DNA of 64,000 bases, from assembly GCA_049976505.1 (NCBI GenBank), contig JBMFIC010000006.1:1-64000 (forward strand), written 5' to 3'. Numbering within the stretch: the stretch's first letter is position 1; every line of letters begins with the position of its first letter. Under the pieces are notes generated by a model. The model was not told the origin of the DNA and did not search any database. It saw only the letters and a program-made list of their open reading frames with translations. Shown piece by piece: positions 60,078-64,000 of this stretch. This DNA comes from CAYFFZ01 sp049976505 (GTDB taxonomy: Archaea > Thermoproteota > Nitrososphaeria > Conexivisphaerales > UBA164). The position numbers were made by a program, and so were the translations under genes.

Positions 60078-61088
60078 CTATATCAGCCTGATAATCCTGA
60101 AGAGATAGCTCCATTTAAGGTCAACGCCAAGAACGTCCTTGAACTTCATTGCGTCCCTTACTATCCTGTATACCTCGAAAACGTCGGAGATCCTTCTTGA
60201 TTTATCTCGTTGCTTTCTGTACAGGTAGTCAAATGCCCTCTTGTAAGGCAGGAACTGGTTTCTCAGCCTCACCAGGTACTCCCTCTGGTTCAGGCCTGTT
60301 TCGTAGTAGATCCTGGCCGATATCATGCTTGGAAGTATCCCCTCTCCGAGAAGCGGGTAGACAGCCCCAGCCGCCTCGCCTACGGCAGTGGCGTTCATAA
60401 AATATATAGGGTTCACGTACTCCGGAGGAAGGAGCCTTATCGCCTTCCCCATCCTGCTGTTCTCAACGATTTCGCCGTTTTTGTCTCTTATGAATCTGAG
60501 AACCCTCAGCTCGTGCTGAAGGTTTACGTCCCCACCCCCCACGAAGGCCTCCCCATCCCCAAGGGGGAAGTACCAGAGATATCCCGAGTAGCCCTCAAAC
60601 GGCTCAATATAGAAGTCGTCAAAGGGCTGATTCCTGAACTTAACCCTGTACTCTATCGTTGGGACGAGGAAGTCCCTCTCAGGCCTTCCCAGCAGGCTCC
60701 TTCTGGGCCCGGTGGCATCCACGGCGTGCTTGTACCTTGACTCAAGGTATCCCCTGTCAACCGCCGAACCGAAGTGCACCGTCGAGTTTCTCGCAAGGTC
60801 CTTCAGCAGCCTTGGCTTGTCGAAAGTTGAAAGGCCGTAGGCATCAAACGTCAGGACGTCATCGTGCCACCTGACGTAGATTCTCCTGCCGAAGTGTAAT
60901 ACGTAGTCATCGAAGTTGATCCCGACGTCCTTCAGAAGCCTTTTCATTGCATGATAGCCTGTCCCCCATGCGCATACTGAGGTGAACCTGTCTTCCCTCT
61001 GAGCCTCGTAGACCTCGGCCTTATCCTGTAGAAGAGCGCTGAGATACGCTCCAGCCGGTCCAAGACCAGCGATGCCGACGAGAGGCAT
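60078..61088 (-). CDS. Geranylgeranyl-reductase-family flavoprotein
   Basis: 336 residues. FAD-binding GIAGLGPAGAYLSALLQ at the start, then E-rich loop VYEAQREDRFTSVCAWGTGYHAM, the substrate-domain sequence GYSGYLWYFPLGDGEAFVGGGDVNLQHEL and VGEAAGAVYPLLGEGILPSMISARIY, where the flavin pyrophosphate sits. The family saturates geranylgeranyl chains of archaeal lipids, though several paralogues usually exist. Six bases from the MBL gene and 58 from the PfkB kinase, all on the minus strand. Confidence 0.85.
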   Translation of the reverse strand: MPLVGIAGLGPAGAYLSALLQDKAEVYEAQREDRFTSVCAWGTGYHAMKRLLKDVGINFDDYVLHFGRRIYVRWHDDVLTFDAYGLSTFDKPRLLKDLARNSTVHFGSAVDRGYLESRYKHAVDATGPRRSLLGRPERDFLVPTIEYRVKFRNQPFDDFYIEPFEGYSGYLWYFPLGDGEAFVGGGDVNLQHELRVLRFIRDKNGEIVENSRMGKAIRLLPPEYVNPIYFMNATAVGEAAGAVYPLLGEGILPSMISARIYYETGLNQREYLVRLRNQFLPYKRAFDYLYRKQRDKSRRISDVFEVYRIVRDAMKFKDVLGVDLKWSYLFRIIRLI

Positions 61089-61146
61089 GTTAATAATCCA
61101 ATTGCATCATTAATAAATGCTATCCGAAAAGATTCAGCTTGAAAAG

Positions 61147-62061
61147 CTACCTTTTCTGCAGTATTTCGTACACTTCCTTCTCATAGGGAAGGTTTTCTAC
61201 GAGACCCTTATCGACCCTTCTTCTTGAGATAAGGAAGGCCGCAGCCGCGTTCGCGAATTCGGCTGCGAAGAACGGGTCCTCGCCCCTTCCAAGCATATAT
61301 GCAAAGGCCGCGTTCCAGGCATCTCCAGCGCCTGTAACATCTACTGGCTCAGTTCTGAAGGGCTTCACGAGCTCGCTCCTGTTCCTGGTGATGATCATGG
61401 CTCCTCTTTCCGCAAGCGTAATCGCCACTATTTCCACGTAATCGAGGAACTTTGCGGCGTATCTCTCGAGCTCTATGTCAGCATCCGGTGGAAAGCCAAG
61501 CATTATCTTGAACTCGCTTTCGTTTGGGGCAAGCGCAGTTATGCCAGCAACCTCCCTGGGATCGATCTTCATAGCAGGAGCTGGGTTAAGAACGGTCAAG
61601 GACCTCTCGGATGCCTCTTTCGAGGCCTCCAGAGCAAGCCTGGCATCTATCTCAAACACGGTCATGAAGACATCGTAAGACGTGCTCCGGATGATGTTGA
61701 GAACGTGATCCCGTGGAAGCTTTTCGTTTGCGTTCCTGCTTATTATTATGGCGTTTCTTCCTCCCGGAAGCACCACTACCACCGCTATGCCTGTGCTCCC
61801 CTGAGCCCTGTGAACCCCGCTTACGTCAACTCCCTCATCCATCCATTTTTTGACGGCGGCATCCCCAAAGGCATCTGTGCCCACGCTGGCTATGATCCTG
61901 GTGCTAGATCCGAGCCTTCTTATTCCGATTGCCTGGTTTGATCCCTTGCCGCCGTGCTCATACCTGAACTCATCAGCAGCGAGCGTTTCGCCGATTGTGG
62001 GCATCCTCCTCGCGTTGAACACAAATGTTGCGTTGTAGCTGGCAAGAACAAGGGACCTCAT
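61147..62061 (-). CDS. PfkB-family sugar kinase (ribokinase-like)
   Basis: 304 residues from the ATG at 62061. An in-frame reading extends 69 codons further but would run antisense through tRNA-Ala and has no family similarity there. PfkB features: GGKGSNQAIGIRRLGSSTRIIASVGTDAFGD near 42-72, TGIAVVVVLPGGRNAIIISRNANEKL, and the anion-hole motif DVTGAGDAWNAAFAYML with catalytic Asp. Ribose is the best guess (with the nucleoside hydrolase at 9360 as a possible supplier), adenosine or another sugar is possible. It ends in ENLPYEKEVYEILQKR. Confidence 0.88.
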   Translation of the reverse strand: MRSLVLASYNATFVFNARRMPTIGETLAADEFRYEHGGKGSNQAIGIRRLGSSTRIIASVGTDAFGDAAVKKWMDEGVDVSGVHRAQGSTGIAVVVVLPGGRNAIIISRNANEKLPRDHVLNIIRSTSYDVFMTVFEIDARLALEASKEASERSLTVLNPAPAMKIDPREVAGITALAPNESEFKIMLGFPPDADIELERYAAKFLDYVEIVAITLAERGAMIITRNRSELVKPFRTEPVDVTGAGDAWNAAFAYMLGRGEDPFFAAEFANAAAAFLISRRRVDKGLVENLPYEKEVYEILQKR

Positions 62062-62195
62062 GATGCTGATATGCTCTTTATTGCTTTTAGCTTCTTCTGC
62101 TGAGGTTCGTTCCGGGGCGTGGCCGCAGGCGTGACGTTTTAGCGGATCAAAAGCAGGCAAAAAGGATAAAAATACTACAGCAAAATTATTATTGC

Positions 62196-62267
62196 GGGCC
62201 GGTAGTTCAGGGGTAGAACGCTCCCGTGGCATGGGAGAGGTCGGGGGTTCGAGTCCCCCCCGGTCCA
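62196..62267 (+). tRNA. tRNA-Ala (anticodon GGC)
   Basis: Cloverleaf with acceptor GGGCCGG/CCGGTCC. The G3-U70 wobble pair, the identity mark of tRNA-Ala, is present. Anticodon stem CTCCC/GGGAG, loop GTGGCAT. Discriminator A, CCA not encoded. First of a three-tRNA run. Confidence 0.95.
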
Positions 62268-62269
62268 TA

Positions 62270-62354
62270 GCGGGGGTCGCCTAGCCTGGTCAATGGCGCG
62301 AGGCTTAGAACCTCGTCCCGCTGGGGTGCGTGGGTTCAAATCCCACCCCCCGCA
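62270..62354 (+). tRNA. tRNA-Leu (anticodon TAG)
   Basis: 85 bases with a long variable arm (TCCCGCTGGGGTGC), acceptor GCGGGGG/CCCCCGC, anticodon stem CGAGG/CCTCG and loop CTTAGAA. Discriminator A, no CCA encoded. Two bases after tRNA-Ala. Confidence 0.95.
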
Positions 62355-62355
62355 C

Positions 62356-62433
62356 GGGCCCGTGGCGCAGCCTGGATAGCGCGGCAGCCTCCTAAGCTGT
62401 AGGTCGTGGGTTCGAATCCCACCGGGCCCGCCA
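62356..62433 (+). tRNA. tRNA-Arg (anticodon CCT) with encoded CCA
   Basis: Acceptor GGGCCCG/CGGGCCC, anticodon stem GCAGC/GCTGT with loop CTCCTAA (CCT, reads AGG, the preferred Arg codon here). Discriminator G followed by CCA in the DNA, unlike its two neighbours. Begins one base after tRNA-Leu. Confidence 0.95.
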
Positions 62434-62559
62434 CTAAAAATTGAGCCCAGAGCTAACTCTGTCTTCTCCTCTGCAGCGAGCCACAAAGCGCTCGACGCCT
62501 GAAAACGCTCCTAAAAGATGCAAAAGCTGAGGGCTTCGCAGTTCAGGGCGATAAGGATG

Positions 62560-62733
62560 TCAGCCACGATTCCCATTTTTGTTCTTCTTCGTGAGAGCTT
62601 CCTCAATTATTCTCTGCAGCTCCTGAACATCGTAGCTTCTGCTCAGATCTATTTCCGCAAGGTCCTCCCTCTTCAGCTCGGACAGCATCTTCAGTATCTT
62701 GATCAGCTCTTCGTCGATGCAGTCGCACGGCAT
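62560..62733 (-). CDS. Short acidic protein of 57 residues, unknown
   Basis: A 57-codon open reading frame from ATG 62733, with a strongly helical, charged sequence: MPCDCIDEELIKILKML, then KREDLAEIDLSRSYDVQELQRIIEEAL and a basic tail KKNKNGNRG. Two Cys at 3 and 5 could bind metal or form a disulfide. A TATA-like GCTTAATG on the minus strand lies about 25-30 bases upstream. The amino-acid pattern and codon use (AGG/AGA Arg) look coding. Isolated; the function is unknown. Confidence 0.55.
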   Translation of the reverse strand: MPCDCIDEELIKILKMLSELKREDLAEIDLSRSYDVQELQRIIEEALTKKNKNGNRG

Positions 62734-62888
62734 AGGATAACTTGAAATGCTTGAGCATTAAGCCGTTCTCATGCACGGCCTTTTGCATAAAAGCCGTTCA
62801 GCGCTACGCCCGTCCACGACATTTCTTCTTTGTTCGTCAGAATTTAAATCCAAAGGGGCGCCTGCAGAACGCCTGTTCGCTTTTTCGC

Positions 62889-63206
62889 TCAGAGCTTTTC
62901 GGCAAGCCTGAGCACTGTTACGAGGAACCTGTCCAGATCCGAGCTTTCTATCTGGTCCATGCTGTAGGCTCTGCCCCCAACGTATACCTTGTCATCGTCT
63001 ATAATTACCGACACCTCCCTGCCGGTCCTGAACGGAAGGCTTCTGAGCATGTTCTCCTCGGTTATTCCGTCGTTCTTCATTCCGATAAGATACTTTACAG
63101 GATCCTTGCACTCCTTTGTCCAGACTATGTAGAACTTGGGCTCAGTTCTCGACTCAGAGCCCCCCATGAGCTTAATCGCTTTCTCAAGCGATTCCCTGCT
63201 GATCAT
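62889..63206 (-). CDS. Hypothetical protein, 105 residues
   Basis: An alpha/beta small protein: SLEKAIKLMGGSESRTEPKFYIVWTKEC, VKYLIGMKNDGITEENMLRSLPFRTGREVSVIIDDDKVYVGGRAYSMDQIE and a final helix LDRFLVTVLRLAEKL. I recognise no family. The downstream 150 bases hold no further gene. It lies 50 bases after EndA on the same strand. Confidence 0.65.
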   Translation of the reverse strand: MISRESLEKAIKLMGGSESRTEPKFYIVWTKECKDPVKYLIGMKNDGITEENMLRSLPFRTGREVSVIIDDDKVYVGGRAYSMDQIESSDLDRFLVTVLRLAEKL

Positions 63207-63255
63207 AAACGATGGTTCTGCGCCTGTGTCTATAGCTTTAACTCTTCAGTTTGTG

Positions 63256-63795
63256 CTAGGGCTTCCACCATTCAAGGCCAATGAGGACCGGCGGCTTCGC
63301 TGAAACCGCAAATATGTACTTCTTCCTAACCGATCTCGCAAGCCTTCCGGCAAGCACGACGTCAGCTACGGAGAGCGATCTATTTCTTGCAGTGATCTTC
63401 ATTATAAAAGGCGCATGCTCCAGGCCCGGCCCCTTTTTGTATATAGCAAAGTCTCCTCCGAACTTTATTCCGGGAAGCACGATGTACCCTGCATCCCTCA
63501 GAAGCCTGTAGAACTCGTACTTCGTCTCCAGATCCTCGTATTCCTGGCTGAACAGCCTGAAGGCCTCAGAAAAGCTCAGCCTTCTTCCGTCACTGTAGAT
63601 CTCGAGCCTCTGCTTTTCAAGAAGGTAAAGGCTCTCTATGGGATCCAGAATCAGGGGCTCGTTGAACGGTCCCTTCGGCTTCTTCACGTTCATGGGCTTT
63701 CCATAGAAGCCCGAGAAGTAAACCCTGTTGGCCTCCTCCACGTCCCATATTATCACGTACCTTCCTGAAATCTCTCCTCTTGCTGGCCTGATCAA
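63256..63795 (-). CDS. endA: tRNA-splicing endonuclease EndA
   Basis: 179 residues, the homotetramer-type length. Catalytic triad candidates Y119 (FAIYKKGPG), H127 (LEHAPF) and K158/K159 (SVRKKYIFAV) lie in the C-terminal nuclease fold GYIVLPGIKFGGDFAIY. It removes introns from pre-tRNAs and pre-rRNAs. No other splicing subunit is seen. Its ATG overlaps the stop of the gene to the right (ATGA). Confidence 0.92.
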   Translation of the reverse strand: MIRPARGEISGRYVIIWDVEEANRVYFSGFYGKPMNVKKPKGPFNEPLILDPIESLYLLEKQRLEIYSDGRRLSFSEAFRLFSQEYEDLETKYEFYRLLRDAGYIVLPGIKFGGDFAIYKKGPGLEHAPFIMKITARNRSLSVADVVLAGRLARSVRKKYIFAVSAKPPVLIGLEWWKP

Positions 63796-64000
63796 AGCCC
63801 TATTGATACCACCATTACTGAGTCCGAAAGGGAGAGTATAAGATCAGAGATCTTGTCGAGGCGCTCAAGGATGTCCTTTACAAGAACGTATAGCTTTGGA
63901 TCGTTTATGCTGTCGTACGCGTCAATGAGGCTCTGCCTGTATATTCCGTCAATTTCCTTTTCTATGTTCTCTATCGCTGGAAGCATGTCGGAGATCTTTT
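63792..64000 (-). CDS. Partial C-terminal end of a PhoU-like/DUF47 helical protein
   Basis: About 68 codons are visible, open to the right edge. The helical sequence IEKEIDGIYRQSLIDAYDSINDPKLYVLVKDILERLDKISDLILSLSDSVMVVSIGL is what the last helices of DUF47/PhoU-like phosphate-transport regulators look like (an LExLDxISD-type helix). An internal ATG at 63986 is not a real start, since the frame stays open. A phosphate permease may lie beyond the window. The stop overlaps the EndA start by three bases. Confidence 0.5.
   Translation of the reverse strand, partial: KISDMLPAIENIEKEIDGIYRQSLIDAYDSINDPKLYVLVKDILERLDKISDLILSLSDSVMVVSIGL

Noticed and set aside
62062..62268. Upstream extension of the PfkB kinase by 69 codons
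   Set aside because: It covers tRNA-Ala in antisense and has no family similarity; the kinase begins normally at 62061.
62175..62486. 103-codon open frame on the minus strand
   Set aside because: It runs antisense through the three tRNA genes; its 'protein' is the translated complement of tRNA sequence, a known annotation artefact.
1..64000. CRISPR array
   Set aside because: No run of regularly spaced identical repeats was seen on either strand; the only repeated short sequences are the TnpB-family ends.

Overview
The window is archaeal chromosome, roughly half GC with AGG/AGA-rich arginine usage. The evidence is the ribosomal proteins (L7Ae, S28e, L24e, L30e, L1, L10), PCNA, the Fe-S primase subunit PriL, SRP54, EndA, an RNA polymerase operon beginning with rpoH, UbiA-type and geranylgeranyl-reductase lipid enzymes, and many leaderless genes with a TATA box about 25-30 bases before an ATG or TTG start. 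The largest RNA polymerase subunit is one fused gene (A'+A'') and RpoB is also unsplit. Fused RpoA is known from Thaumarchaeota/Aigarchaeota-type lineages, whereas the class II HMG-CoA reductase is better known from Thermoplasmata and Archaeoglobus. I therefore infer a deep-branching, probably thermophilic or acidophilic archaeon without fixing the phylum.

Layout. 1-4.9 kb is accessory: a tyrosine-recombinase integrase runs off the left edge next to tRNA-Glu, followed by a secreted glycoprotein, a small winged-helix regulator whose palindromic operator covers its own start codon, and an MFS transporter destroyed by a TnpB-only IS200/IS605-type element, a nonsense codon and a frameshift. 4.9-10.3 kb holds an LLM flavin enzyme, L1-L10, HMG-CoA reductase, a permease relic and a nucleoside hydrolase. 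10.3-21.5 kb holds a Rieske protein, a UbiA prenyltransferase with an overlapping HTH/PLD-like regulator, malic enzyme, glutamate dehydrogenase, a three-subunit molybdenum hydroxylase with a CoxG-like protein, and an unusual HTH/ATP-cone/NrdD-like/zinc-ribbon protein. 21.6-30 kb is informational: Nudix, HAD, NDK-L24e-S28e-L7Ae, PCNA, PriL, SRP54, a Dph6-like ligase and a MiaB-like methylthiotransferase. 30-37 kb holds a ferritin-like/VIT1 fusion, a thioredoxin pair and a MacB-type ABC system with a large surface protein. 37.3-42 kb is a compact methylmalonyl-CoA mutase operon (B12 subunit, MeaB, catalytic subunit, cobalamin adenosyltransferase) facing a thiolase. 42-46 kb holds an MBL hydrolase, a CTP-dependent lipid-kinase-like protein and an ABC-2 exporter. 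46-57.5 kb is the rpoH-rpoB-rpoA-L30e-nusA-S12-S7-PINA operon. 57.5-64 kb holds a B12 radical SAM enzyme, a beta-CASP-like MBL protein, a geranylgeranyl-reductase-like flavoprotein, a PfkB kinase, a tRNA-Ala/Leu/Arg cluster and tRNA endonuclease EndA.

The most distinctive mobile signal is the TnpB family of sequences. There is one complete element (2473-3960), one 43-bp miniature made only of fused ends (45972-46014), and one solitary 74-nt copy of the element's right end, which is the expected TnpB guide-RNA scaffold (46659-46732, 72 of 74 bases identical). The solitary copy lies antisense just upstream of the RNA polymerase operon and is followed by a different 'guide' flank. Separately, methylmalonyl-CoA mutase with its own cobalamin adenosyltransferase and a B12 radical SAM enzyme suggest a cobalamin-dependent metabolism, and several lipid genes (HMGR, UbiA, GGR-like, VTE5-like kinase) are scattered through the window.
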